DNA of 64,000 nt, from contig CM069434.1 of NCBI GenBank assembly GCA_035610365.1, positions 99,932,806-99,996,805 of the forward strand, written 5' to 3'. Source of the DNA: Aquatica leii. Taxonomy: Eukaryota > Arthropoda > Insecta > Coleoptera > Lampyridae. Shown piece by piece: positions 49,365 to 62,201 of this stretch. The stretch's first letter is position 1, and each line of letters starts with the position of its first letter. The notes beneath the pieces were generated by a model. That model did not search any database, was not told where the DNA came from, and saw nothing but the letters and a program-made list of their open reading frames with translations. The position numbers and the translations under genes are program-made.

Positions 49365-52289
49365 AAATTTTACCGCTTGTTTAAAGTTAATATTATAATA
49401 TTAAAACAGGCACGACATTAGTAATTTCAACTTATTTTCTAATCCTTTGTGTAAAATTTTGAGCCAGACAAAAAAAAACATTAAGTTTGATTGTTATAAG
49501 ACGTTGATGAAAGTCCTCGTTAATAGGATTTACAATGCATCTACGCCAACATTTATAATTACCCACTAAAAACCTAACCTACACTTTACACTTGTTAGGT
49601 GTGCCAATATTTTCATCAACAGCTACAAATATAGAAATTAAGTCATAAATCATAATGTAATGAAACCATCACACATTGCATCATTAATGTTATGAGCAAA
49701 TGTTTTTGTAAAGCTATGTTAATAAATTCACCATTAGGAATGAGGGTGGTCTTGCCACCTGTAAACGCCAACCCTTTTCTACATCTAACAAGATACGCAT
49801 CTAACTTTTTTTAAAAGTGTGAATTTTTAATAATAGTTTAAAAGTTTATTCAATTTAAGGTGGAGATAGCGATAATCAGTTCCTCCTTTGTGGTATTTAG
49901 CAATAAATTCCAACTTGAATAGCGGCACGGGTTAATAGTTGATAGCCGGTGGCGCAGAGTTACTTGTGAGGGTACACATCTGCCCTTTATTACATCAGCC
50001 CTCCTACATAGAATGAATTAAAAATTAATCTAAGCATTTATAAAAACACATTCTATTACTAAATTATCTTTAAATTAAATCGTTTTATTTAATTCATATT
50101 GATTCTACGGATGATGCTAATAAAGGCGTAAGTAATTAAAAAAGCCTAACATTTCAAAACAAGTTAAGAAATGTAATTAAACACTCGAGAATTCTTCATT
50201 TACTTTAGTTATAAAAACATTACTATCTAAAGTAGATCAAAATAGAATGGTAATTTAATAATCTCGATAAATTAAACATGAGCTTAAAGAAAAGAAAGAT
50301 GAAAGAACATTAATCATAATTATGGTAATTTCACACGTAGTTTAAAGATAGCATAGAATCACGAGTCGTTATTCCACTATACCTTCAAATTACTTGATAC
50401 ATTATCCTAAAGCAGATTAAGCCTGAGGTGAAATATTTAAATAATATCACACCTTTGTGCATTAAGCCTACATTAGATTCACTTTTACTTGTCCATATTT
50501 AGCAAAAAAAATGTTTTTTACCTGTTAGCGTCTAGAATGGTTAGACAAAATAGAAATTTGTGGTCTTTAACTATGCACGTCGGTGGAAACATATCCAGGT
50601 GGTAGATTATGCAACGTTTGAAGAGAAACCATAACAAGACGATATTTAACGCAAACAGTGTTATTATCTAGTCATCGTTCCTTTGAGATAATTAACGTAC
50701 GTAACAGATACTTTATGGATACAATTGTTAAAACGCATTCTACTTTTCAATCTGTAATTTACTACAAGGTGTTTTCATATTAAATTATAAAAAAACATAT
50801 TTTAATTGTATGTAAAGTATAAATAAAATTAGTGCAGTAATTGTTGTCGTACATGTTACAAAAACATTAGATTGGTCATAAATCAGCCTTAAAGATTAAA
50901 TGTAGAGCAGCTTCCACAAATATTAATTACTTCAATCAAGAAATTTTATTGGTTTCGTAGATAGATTTACAGTTACGACCACAAGAAGTCACCAATTATG
51001 TATTTAATTGTAATTGTTATAGAATTACTACTTTGTTTTATCTACTAGTGTAAATTACTTTTTTTTTGTTTAAGACGTTAAGGCTCCCTAGGACAGCTAT
51101 AATAGTCATGAAAATGGCGTGTATTTTAATAAACAGAATTACAAATTACGGGCGTATTTATCAATTCTAAGAAAAGATAGTTGTAAAAATTTGTAGGCAA
51201 TCATATTCCCAAAGGCGATACGGAGAAAAATATTAAATAACTGTTTTGATAAGGAAATAAAAAATGTAAACGGTTTTTCGTCAGTTGCGTATATTTTAAT
51301 AACAAAGCAAAAAAAATTGAATTTCGTTCTGTACAGCCCTTCTGAAAGAAAATTAGAACAAAATCCAATATCGATAACGTTTTCAAACCGTAAATTAAAG
51401 CCATAATTTGAAATATTAAATTAAGAAATAGATACTCAGTGAAATCATTTTTTAAGTAATTGAGTCGTAATGAATATGCAAGTTTCCCTATTAACTGCAT
51501 TAACGAAATATCTACTTGTTACTTGAGGTATTCTATTTATTCACGGGTTCTATTGTATTATGATACTATTGTTACACTGCATGCTAATGAACTGAGTGCT
51601 AATGAGTTTGTAGGTAAACGATTAGGTAGACATTACTTATATTATCGTATACAAATGTAATTGTTAGATTTTGAACATAGGAATATCTAAGGTAAAAATT
51701 ATACTTATGAACAGACAATTTTTTCTATTTATTACGTTTGTTTAGACCTTTTGTTACGCTGGTTTTCGTGTAACGAAAAAAGAAAGCGACAGGTAACATA
51801 GTTGTTCCCGGAGATTGAGTAGCAGGTTTCGTGATGCTAGATTATAAATTAAATCTAAAAAGGCGCCAACACGATGAAAGACATGGTTTAAATCTACCCT
51901 CAGCTGAAAAAGAACAAATAACACGACAGAAGTGATAACACAGAATATATATTTTTTATCATAGACAGTAGTTCTAAAGAGGACGAAAAAGGTACATAAG
52001 TTTAATTATATACATTTTCCAAACGCTAATACATGGGTCGGACAAAATATAAGTTACGTCCTATACTGGGCAACACGTCGTACAGTAAAATGACCTAATC
52101 GGTCTAACTTTTACATTCAAAAGTATATAAAAATTAAACCTTAGAGACTCAACGCTCACGGTATACGATTTTATGACGCACAAAAAAATCTTATAATTAA
52201 CTGTGTTAACTACCTAATATGTACGTACGGTCATTCTAACAATCGACATGACCAACAAATTAGTACTTATAAAAAAAGAAATTACAGTT
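49365..52289. other. Gene-free AT-rich stretch
   Basis: No coding motif, terminal repeat or RNA gene was recognised in almost 3 kb. Short frames only. Confidence 0.45.
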
Positions 52290-52294
52290 ACTTA
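52290..52294. repeat. Target-site duplication of copia 2, left
   Basis: ACTTA, repeated at 56665-56669. Five bases is typical for Ty1/copia. Confidence 0.85.
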
Positions 52295-52492
52295 TGTTGA
52301 AGTCATCATATAATTCAGCGTGATTAATGTGTTGCCTATACGGCACATTTATATTTAAGTTACCTTTGTTGTTAAAAACAGCAAGTTGGCAACACAGATA
52401 AGAGTAGTAGCATTATGGTGTTTTGTTGTACATTATTTACAATCTTTATTAAACATTAATAAACGCTTCTAAAACAATAGTTTTAACTAACA
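52295..52492 (+). repeat. Copia 2 5' LTR
   Basis: TGTTGAAGTCATCA ... TTTTAACTAACA; followed by the primer-binding site. Confidence 0.92.
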
Positions 52493-55400
52493 GGTTATGG
52501 GCCCAGGTGCATGGTTTAATAAATTGTAGTTATATATGTAAAAGAAAATTGAAATTAAAAGTGTACGTGAAGTTTGTTAAAGTAAGCGTTAACGTGGATG
52601 ATAAGCAAAATGGCCGGTGGACAGCAGCAATTATTTTATGTTACACCATTTGATGGAAACGAGTATTCAAATTAGGAATTTCGTGTAAAATTATTGCTAG
52701 AGCAGCAAGGAGTCCTTGACGTAATTTCGGAAATAGCAGCATCGCAGGAATCGGCAGACAAGTATAATGCATTCTGTAAAAGTGATGTTAAAGCGAAAGC
52801 GATAATTGTTCAGTGCCTTGCAGACAACATTTTGGAAACTTTAAAAAAAAAGAAAACCGCAAAGGAATTTATGGATACTTTAACAAAAACGTATACAAAG
52901 AAAGGAATATCAACGCAGGTAACCTTACAAAAGAAATTGAGAAGTTTGAAATTTATTGAGGGTAAGTCTCTTAACGATTTTCTTACCGAATTCAATAAAT
53001 CGATCAGTGAACTTAAAAATGCGGGTGGAAACATTCAAGAAAATGAAATTATAATGCAACTACTTACAGCAATGCCCGAATCATATCAGTCGGTTACCAC
53101 AGCAATTGACGTAATGTTTTGTCAGGACGAATCAAAAAAAAAATCTTGAATTTGTCAAAAACAAATTACTAGTGGAGGAAGCTCGCCAGAGTAAAGAAAA
53201 ACCTGAAACTGATAACAACGTTGCCTTTGTTGGACAAAAGTTTAATTCAAAAGGAAACTCATCAAGAGAATATGGACAATTTAATGAAAATAGTGGAAAT
53301 TACCCAAAGAACACTTTAGGAAACTCAAGTTTTAAATTTAGATGTTACTTATGCAACATGGTTGGTCATAAACGAGCAAACTGTCCAAAGAATTACAGTA
53401 AACCTTACAAAGGTACTTCAACAAAAGATAGAGCATGTATAGCTGAACAACCTGGTAGCTCTACAGCAGAAGAAAATATAACGTTCTTAACATCATCAAA
53501 TGAGGTAGTTGAAAAGTTAAATCAACAAGCTAGTGGAAGTGCAATAACATTTGTAGTGGACAGTGGCGCAACAAATCATTTGATAAAACCAGCTTTAAAT
53601 AACTTATTGAAATGTACAAAAGAAATTAACTGTAATATAAATGTCGCTAAGCAAGGTGAGTCAATAATTGCAAGAAAAGAAGGTGACCTTCATTTACAAA
53701 GTGAAATGGGTCAGAAAATTAAAATTGCAAAAGTTTGGTTATGTGACAACTTAGCATACAGCTTACTATCTGTAAGGAAGCTTAAAGAAAATGGTCTGAA
53801 AGTCATTTTCTAACAAAAGAAGGTCGTCATCATGAAGAATGAAAAAGTAGTGATTGAAGGCAGATTAAATGGCAGTTTATACATTATCAAATTGTGGTTA
53901 CAAGAGGAAACTACAGCAAATGTAACAACCGAAGACAAAGCCTTATTGCATAGAAAAATGGGTCACTCAAGTAAATATCCCTCGCCATCATTGTGTAGTG
54001 TTTGTCTAAAGGGGAAGCAAACTCGCCTACCATTCAAGGAAGTTGCGGAAGATAGAAAAGCTAAACGAATATTGGAAGTTGTCTCAACAGATATTTGTGG
54101 GCCAATAACTCCGGCAACGCATGATGGTAAGAAATACTTTATAACGTTAATAGATCACTATTTCCATTTTTGTGTAACTTATCTATTGAGCAAAAAGAGT
54201 GAAACTTTAGAAAAATTTAGTGTTTATGTAACTTTAGTCAAAACAAAGTTTAATTGCAAAATAGAAAAACTGAGATGCGATATTGGAGGGGAATACAGCT
54301 CACATGAGTTTAAAGAGTTTTGTTTGAAAAAGGGTATCAATATTCAATATACTGTGGCATACAATCCAGAGCAGAATGGAATTGCTGAGCGATTTAATCG
54401 TAGCATTATGGAAATGGCCAGATGTTTGATCGTTGATTCAAAATTAGAAAAAGAATTTTGGTGTGAAGCCGTGAGAACTTCTACCTATTTAACAAATGGA
54501 ATTGAAACAAATGCACTTAAAAATAAAATAACTCCAGCAGAAATATGGTACAATGAAAAACCAAATTATTCAAAAATTAAACTTTTTGGATGTAATACAT
54601 ATAAAGTGATTCCAAAGGAAGTTAGAACCTGAAAGTTGGATTCACATTCTGAGAAACTGTTAATGATAGGATATGCTGATAATGGTTATAGGTTATGGAA
54701 CGAAACACAAAAGAGAATTATTCATGCAAGAAATGTAATCTTTGAAGAAGCTGAGAGTGGAATTCAACAGAATATACTCATAAATCCCGAAAGTGAAACC
54801 ATCGAAAATAAACCTGATCTAGAAAATGAAGCAGATGGCAGTTATCCTAACTCGGAAAGTGAAAATGAAAATACCGGAACATTGACACCAAGGAGAACTT
54901 TTAGAATACGACGTTTACCAACTTATTTATAAAATTATGAACTGAATAATGATTATAACTTGTTTGCAGCCTTATCCGCAGGAAGCATGTTATCAGAAGT
55001 ACCAAAAACATATGATAAAGCAATTGTGCAAAGTGGTGAATGAAAAAAGGCAGTTAAAGAAGAGTTAAAATCATTACAAGAAAATGAAGCCTGGGAATTG
55101 GTGAAACGACCAGACAATGTGAAAGTGATTGACTCGAAATGGGTTTTTAGTGTGAAAAGCATAAATGGATTGAGAAGAAATCACGTTTAGTGGCACTCTA
55201 AGAATTCTGTTATCATTATATGTGCAAAATGATTTAATTTTTCAGCAGCTAGATGTCAAGTCGGCATTCTTAAATGGTTTATTGAAAACTCCGGTATACA
55301 TTGAGCAACCACAAGGTCTCGAAGGAACAGATCCAAACTTAGTGTGCAAACTTAACAGAGCACTCTATGGGCTTAAACAATCACCGAAATGTTGGTATGA

Positions 55401-56455
55401 TCTTTTTTATAAAGCAATATTAAGTTTAGGATTTAAACAATCAAAGAAAGATCCTTGTTTGTATCTTACTACTACTACACTTCTTTTAATTTATGTTGAT
55501 GATCTAATAATGCTTTCAAAAAGTATTGCAGATCTTAATCTATCTAAAACCAGTTTGACTAATACATTTAAAATGAAAGAATTTACAAATAGGGATATTG
55601 TATTTCTTGGTTTAGAGATTACAAAAGTTGATAATACTGTTTATATTAGTCAAAAAAGCTTAATTAAGAAAGTGTTAAACAAATTCAAAATGGAAAATTG
55701 TAAATTTGCTGACATACCAATGCAACCAAAATTACAATGAAAGCAGGGAATACTGAAGGTAAAGTGAACCATCCATATAAAGAATTAATAGGCTGTATTA
55801 TGTATATAATGCTAGGATCTAAACCTGATTTAAGTTATTGTATTACTTACTTTAGTCAGTTCCAGAACTGTTTTACATATGAACACTGGAATTGTTTAAA
55901 ACGAGTACTTAAATATTTAAAGAAGACTGAAACATTCAGCTTAAAATTCACAAAAAGTGAAAATTCCAAGTTTCAAATGCATGCATACGTTGATTCTGAT
56001 TTTGCGAATGATATTATAGATCGTAATAGTATTACTGGTTTTGTAATTTGTAATTAAATAACAATGCTATTTATTGGAGTACAAGAAAACAAAACGTTGT
56101 GGCATTATCAAGTGCAGGGTCAGAGTACATCGCTTTATCTAGTTGTGTTAGTGAAAGCTTATTTATAAGTCAAATTCTTGCTGACATTGTAAACTATAAT
56201 GCATTTCCTATTCAGTTTTATGAGGATAATCAACCATGTATTTGAATAGCATCAACTCTAGAACCTAAAAGATCGAAACACATTGATGTAAGACACCATT
56301 TCGTAAGAGATTGTGTCATTGCGAAGCACATTGTATTAAATCATATTCCCACAGAATTTCAACAAGCAGATATGTTAACTAAGTCTTTATCATGTGTTAA
56401 ATTTAATTATCTTAGAGATTGTTTAAATGTTGTTGAACACTGAATTAAGGGGGAC

Positions 56456-56664
56456 TGTTGAAGTCATCATATAATTCAGCGTGATTAATGTGTTTCCTAT
56501 ACGGCACATTTATATTTAAGTTACCTTTGTTTTCTTTAAGTTGTTAAAAACAGCAAGTTGGCAACACAGATAAGAGTAGTAGCATTATGGTGTTTGGTTG
56601 TACATTATTTACAATCTTTATTAAACATTAATAAACGCTTCTAAAACAATAGTTTTAACTAACA
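56456..56664 (+). repeat. Copia 2 3' LTR
   Basis: Same ends as the 5' LTR, 11 bp longer, preceded by the polypurine tract. Confidence 0.92.
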
Positions 56665-56669
56665 ACTTA

Positions 56670-57699
56670 CAGTTATGTTTCATCCAGTAAAGATCTAGTT
56701 AAGTCCGTACTTGTATTACCTAAAACGTTATATGAAATCTAACACAAAACGTACATACGTTGTTATTAGTAAATTCCGTTTTTAAATCATACAATTATTG
56801 AAGATAGCAAATGCGCAGCGTTTCCCCTTGACTTAATATAGTAATTGATAGTAAAAGTTCCTTTAAAAAAAATCGAAATCGTAAAGGCCTCCAATTCCTT
56901 GACGGTGTGAATAGTTTAATTTGAGCAACGTGACGTCATGGAAATTTTCTCAAATATGCAATTGATTTGTTATCTCCACCGATAAAGGAAACGGAAATCC
57001 GCTAAAGACAATTATAAAAGAATCAAATTAAACCCCCAATACAAAAATTATAACCACGTACCCCAAATAAGCTTTCTCTTAGATAACCACAAACTTCAAT
57101 TGCATATAGTTATATTAGAATTCAATAACCTTTTGTATAAATCATTACTAATTTTCCAACTGTTATAATTGACTAATACTTCTTTTTTGCTTATTATTAG
57201 GTACGTTAAGAAATTTATTGCAATATGTAAGTGACATTAATCTAGGTTATTGACGAAATCTCTTTATTAACAATTTTTCTCGAGTTAATAAAAAAAAAAC
57301 GCAAATTAATTTTAAAATAGAATTGTACAACATACTGTTCTCAAAACATTAACTTTGTAATTTTTAAATAAATTTATTTTTTAATTCTTTAAAGTTGTGT
57401 TTGACATATTTATATGTACGATATTCTATTGATCTTGGTATAATATTTAAAGTCGGATAAATATTGCTTGGTGTAATAGATATATTCCTGATATTGTTAA
57501 AGTGTATAATACTAATATTCTAAAAATATATACGTACAATATCATTGATATATTTTAATACCCCAAAAATTTTTTCAAGGTTTACATGATATAAGGTAAA
57601 TATTGTAATTCTAGATACTTATTTAAAGATCTAGAAAATGTATTCTAAATATTGTAAAACTAGATAAAAAACAATGTTATAAAAATATGTACGAGTGGC
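56670..57699. other. Gene-free AT-rich stretch
   Basis: Nothing recognised between copia 2 and the LINE 5' region. Confidence 0.45.
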
Positions 57700-57840
57700 C
57701 GGTTAAACATTGTACCAGCAAGTTGCGTTTATCAGGGTCCGTTATTATAAACTAATTATTACATAGTACAGTTAATTTAATTAGTTAGTATAATTTAGTT
57801 AGTATAATTGTAAGAAGTAAGTGTGTGGTGATTACTCAGT

Positions 57841-58949
57841 CATGGCTACCCCTTCCTCCGTCCCATAGGGGTGGGCAAGTGACGTATCTTTTGTATGTAA
57901 TGATAGTGATAGTGTATCTAGTGGTTCATCAGTTAACCATGAAAATATGGAAAGTAGCGGAGTCGCAATTAATAATAAAATACTTGCAAACGTGCTTGCT
58001 GATAACGAAAATACAATTCGGACGTTCAACCTTACAAAAGATATGTACTACAACCTTTCAAGTATTTATGTGTATATGGAAAGAAATAATAAACAAAATT
58101 TTGGTAGATTGCATCCATTAACAATCGGTCATCTATTACATAAAAACTAAAGTTGGGAGACGTTATAACATCAATAACTAAAGTTGGGTATAATAAAGTT
58201 AAAGTTGGATTAAAATTAATTGCAGACGCTAATAATCTAGTAAAAAACAAACAATTAATAACAGAGAAATAAAAGCGTATATTCCAAATAATTTGCTATT
58301 TCGTAAAGGCATTATTAGAGATGTGGACATTTCTTTTGGCGAAAACTACATTAAAGACAATATTCAAACAAGAATTGATGTCAACGAGGTCAAAAGATTA
58401 ACCCGCAAAATTACTAAGGCAGATAACGTAGAATTTGTACCTATTTATTCAGTTCTATTAACATTTGAAGGAAACTTCTTACCAAATGAAGTACGTATTG
58501 ATAGCGTTATGTTTCCAGTAGAGCCGTACGTACAAAAAGTGATTCAGTGCTTTAAATGCTTTAGGTATGGCTACGTCGCCAACCAATGCAGAAGTACACA
58601 CTGTTACTGTGTCCCGTATACCAAAGACAATTATCAATTAAAAAACAAAGGGCCATCACTAACAGGTCATTCGCAGAAATAAACAAATTACTAGACTCGT
58701 CTTATGCTAGTATGACTTCGATAAATAACATCACAGTCACGTAGACGCGTTAAAACAAGCAAAAAAACTGCATCCCAGTTATATCTCTAATAGTCAACCT
58801 AACAAAACAAGGAAAGCTTGTTTTCCTCCTGCTAGAGAAATACGAAACGAACCTATGTTTCTATTTAGTATTGGTCCATTTGTACCTATAATCAACAATA
58901 ATCAAGAAGAAAAAATCAGCATTAATAAAGAAGCATTTATTGAGCAAGT
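57841..58949 (+). pseudogene. LINE ORF1 (gag-like nucleic-acid-binding protein)
   Basis: The start ATG is 57841 (MATPSSVP). The N-terminal part is serine/asparagine-rich. The middle resembles the RNA-binding region of I-type ORF1 proteins: FGRLHPLTIGHLLH, NKVKVGLKLIADANNLVKN, RKGIIRDVDISF and VNEVKRLTRKITKADN. It leads into EPYVQKVIQCFKCFRYGYVANQC (two-piece: EPYVQKVIQ and the knuckle). In that first knuckle the usual His is Tyr. An early stop after MATPSSVP and a frame change near 58265 interrupt it. The C-terminal end is cut by the solo LTR at 58950. The protein would coat LINE RNA. Confidence 0.8.
58946..58949. repeat. Target-site duplication of solo LTR copy B, left
   Basis: AAGT, repeated at 60217-60220. 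Confidence 0.75.
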
Positions 58950-60216
58950 TGCTATGAGCTTCTAGTAATTTACGAACCTGCACGGCTAACTCACTGTAGG
59001 ATTGAAACCATACCTGTCGGAGAGAGGGGAAGTTTAAGTGACTTTATTTTAAAGGGCGCTAGATCTTTTGTTCTTTGCAGAAATAGCTTCTGCTAGATCA
59101 GCACAGGAGGCTCGAAGCTTGTACAAAATTGTTAAGGTTCGTAAAGCTGGAGGAAACGAAGAAAGAAACTAAATCGTTAACAACAATTGCACTTTAATTA
59201 CTCTGTAAGGATAAATAGATTAAAATTTGAACCAATAACAATTACATGACAAGTGGATAGCATGACAAAAAATAATTTTAGTCCGAGTACATATATATGT
59301 AGTTAGTAAAATAACATAAGTATCGGCAACTTACACTACACTTAAAGCAAAAGTGTAACCATCAGAACATAGAAAAAATCTTCGTAAGTAAATTACATTA
59401 ATAATGATAATTGACAGTTGACGTAATCAGGATGCGGTAGTAATTTACTTAAACTAATTGAGTAACAATAATAAGAAACAAATCAATTTGAATGTTTCGA
59501 CACGATTAGTAAATATAGTTATTCATGAGTAGCACCGTAGCGACAGCGAATAATTAAAATCAAAAATTAACTTACCAAATTCAGTGTTACCTTCAGAAAA
59601 CGTTTTCCTACTGGCTTCCTGTAATTAAACTTCCTGAAAATAATCGTTTCTACCTGGCGACTCACAAACTACAACAAGTAAAAGAAACATTTAAAAGAAA
59701 GTAATAGAACCGACACTTATCGTATGCTGTTACAATGTCTTTTTGTCTACGATGGTATTAATTTATTGCCTCTAAAGAGAAATTCAATAGTATCCGGTAC
59801 TTAGGCTCTTCCGAACAAGGTGATATTAATTGCCTCCGCATAGAAATTCTGCACTTGTATCGCAGCGTTCTTAGGTCTACAGCTTCCGATTATAATTTTC
59901 CCTTGTAGATTTTAAATTACGACAAGAACACCCATATTTAGGAGGTAGCACATGGCGCCTGCGTGGATTAAATTAGTTAAAGAAGAATAGTTTTATTACC
60001 CATCGTGTCGCAACACGTGGATGTTTTAAGAAAACGATTTTTAATTCACGCAGACATGTTATACCGTGAACGATGTTGAAGTCAAAATGATAGTCCCTCG
60101 TCTTCTCCATACGAAGAGACCAACGACCCCGATAGATGGTGTCGAGAAACAGAAAAGTAATTTTTAATTAAATCATAATACAGGGTAGTGCATTATTTAA
60201 ACTTATGCACGTAACA
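58950..60216 (+). repeat. Solo LTR, copy B (about 1.27 kb)
   Basis: Starts TGCTATGAGC and ends GCACGTAACA. Aligns in the same orientation with copy A (17559-18916), including the TTACGAACCTGCACGG block, the CTCCGA/CTTCCGA motifs and the shared 3' end. The AAGT duplication on both sides and LINE sequence on both flanks make it a clean insertion between LINE ORF1 and ORF2. Confidence 0.82.
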
Positions 60217-60949
60217 AAGTATATACATTTTTTGCTAGAACTTTAGCCGATTTGGATAAAAATTGAAACTATAACGCAGCTGCTTCAAACTTTGTCGAAA
60301 CTAATTTAAAAAACAGTTTAATAAAAAGTTTAGATAATTTACAAATAAATTCCCATTATGGCTAGCCAAATCAAAAAATTAAGATTATGCAACGGAATGC
60401 TCGTTCTGCAAATGCCAACCAAAACAGTTTGACATATTTTTTATCCAGTAATAATATCGTTATAGCTATGATTAGCGAAACTTGGTTTAAACCAGATCAA
60501 CTTGTGATATACAAAAACTATAATATTCTTTGAAAAGACCGCATAGATAGTAAAGCCGGCGTGGCTATTTTTATTAAAGATACCATCCCTTATTCAGAAA
60601 TACATTTCCTTAATAATTTTGATTCTAATATTATGGTTGCGGGCATAACAATAATAGTTTGCAACAAAAACTATTCAATTGTGTCGATTTATAAGCCGCC
60701 AAACGTTCACTCCAAAAAATTAGATTGGAGCAATATTTTTAATAATGTGGTAAGCCATGGAATCATAGGAGGAGATTTAAATGCTTAACATAATGTTTGG
60801 GGGTCCGAAATTACCAACTCATCAGGATTACAAGTTGCAGAGATCGTAGATAAATAAGGATTAGTAATTTTAAATAACGGTAAGCCAACTAGAATAACCT
60901 CTCCACAAACACATGTCTCAGCTTCTGACGTTACAATAAGTACTTCACA

Positions 60950-62201
60950 CCCAGTAAACACAAAATTGATAATGTTTAGTAACAGTTTCAAAACAAAAAA
61001 ATTATGATTCACTCTTGTTTCAAACATAAAAGAAACCTAACTGCAACAAAATAGCTATAAGTCCATCGCTGTTTCACTTATTTGAATCAGTATAGTTTCG
61101 GTATTTTAAATTCAAATCTGTTGCAAACTAAATGTTGCATTCGGTTTACGTTTTAAAAGCTTCGTTCTTGAACTGATACTAAATGATCGATACATGTATG
61201 ATTTTTTTGTTTCAATAATCAACTAAAACAATTCTTTCAATAATATAATAATACATTTTCGAATGCACGTTTCAAATTTTATTGCACAATAAATATTTTT
61301 AAATACAATATCACATTGAGTTTTTTACATATTGTAACTTTCTTTGATGTGGTCTTTTCACGGAAGCCTCGAAAACTGCATCAGTTACTGTTGGGTAGCA
61401 ACTTTTAACCGCATCTGTAACATAGAAATAAATATTTCATTTATATACATACATAATCATAGAGTTACACAAAATTAATTACATTTTTTTAATAAAAAAC
61501 GACACAAACTTAATATAAATATCAATCAATCATAAGAAAGTTATAAAAACACTGTGAATACCTTTAGCTGTACATAATCGTATAGAAAACTTTAAGAATT
61601 GAACTGTAATTATAAATCCTAAAGTATCATCCGATTTACGCAATAATCTATCTTAACGCAACCATGTGTGTTAGTTTACATTTTTTTATACAAATTAAAA
61701 CATGATACATAAAGAACAGAAATGATAATAATATTGAATACATTTATATATTATTATAAAGTGTTTCGACTTACCGTTTATTGTTCCATTTCGTAATTGT
61801 ACACACAGCATCACTTATCAAATTGCAACCGAACAAGTGAAAAGATATCAATTTGCAGCGCAAGCGTTGACGACAGTAATCAAAAGTATAGCAACGACTA
61901 ATGCTGACTAATCACAAAGTATTCGTTTTGCCTAGAACGATTCCACTGTTTTGAAAATAATTCAATCTTATTTAATCGATCTTTAAACAATTCTAGTTAT
62001 TCAAAAAATATTCGGTTTTAATAAATCAGTTTTTAGACGGTTGCTGATTATGGGATAAAAATTGCAAGTACTGAAACGGTTTAAAACTGATTGTGAAAAA
62101 TCGGAACTCTTTCAATTTATTCACTGTCAGTTACATGTAAATGATATAAAAATGGAACTAACACGAAACAACGTAATGAAACAATTGTTATAATTTTGTG
62201 A
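60950..62201 (-). mobile_element. 1.28 kb TIR element, copy B, inverted relative to copy A
   Basis: Starts CCCAGTAAACAC at 60950. Aligns with the reverse complement of 8120-9395 to about 62201, where the last 30 or so bases, including the second terminal repeat, are lost. LINE endonuclease sequence lies on both sides. Confidence 0.75.
61311..61811 (-). CDS. Putative spliced 46-residue ORF inside TIR element copy B
   Basis: Minus strand: ATG at 61811, donor GTAAGT after 61775, acceptor before 61414, stop at 61311. The exon lengths (37 and 104 bases) equal those of copy A. Exon 1 is identical between copies. Exon 2 has two silent changes and two conservative replacements (Ile to Val, Thr to Ala). 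The function is unknown. Preservation may reflect recent spread rather than selection. Confidence 0.35.

Larger units (their letters stand above)
52295..56664 (+). mobile_element. Ty1/copia element 2, structurally complete and young
   Basis: LTRs 52295-52492 and 56456-56664 differ by about two substitutions and one 11 bp indel. ACTTA flanks the element. GGTTATGGGCCCAGGTGC (primer-binding site) follows the 5' LTR and TTAAGGGGGAC (polypurine tract) precedes the 3' LTR. Parts in order: gag (about 52.65-53.45 kb) with zinc knuckle CYLCNMVGHKRANC, protease (VVDSGATNHL), integrase (about 53.95-54.9 kb), reverse transcriptase (about 55.1-55.75 kb, with YVDDLIM) and RNase H (to about 56.44 kb). All parts are present in order, but it is broken by several changes, so it is a recent yet inactive copy. 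Confidence 0.93.

Noticed and set aside
51201-51500. 99-codon hydrophobic minus-strand frame
   Set aside because: Its composition is what AT-rich DNA yields by chance (Leu, Ile, Phe, Tyr). No motif, homologue or gene context.
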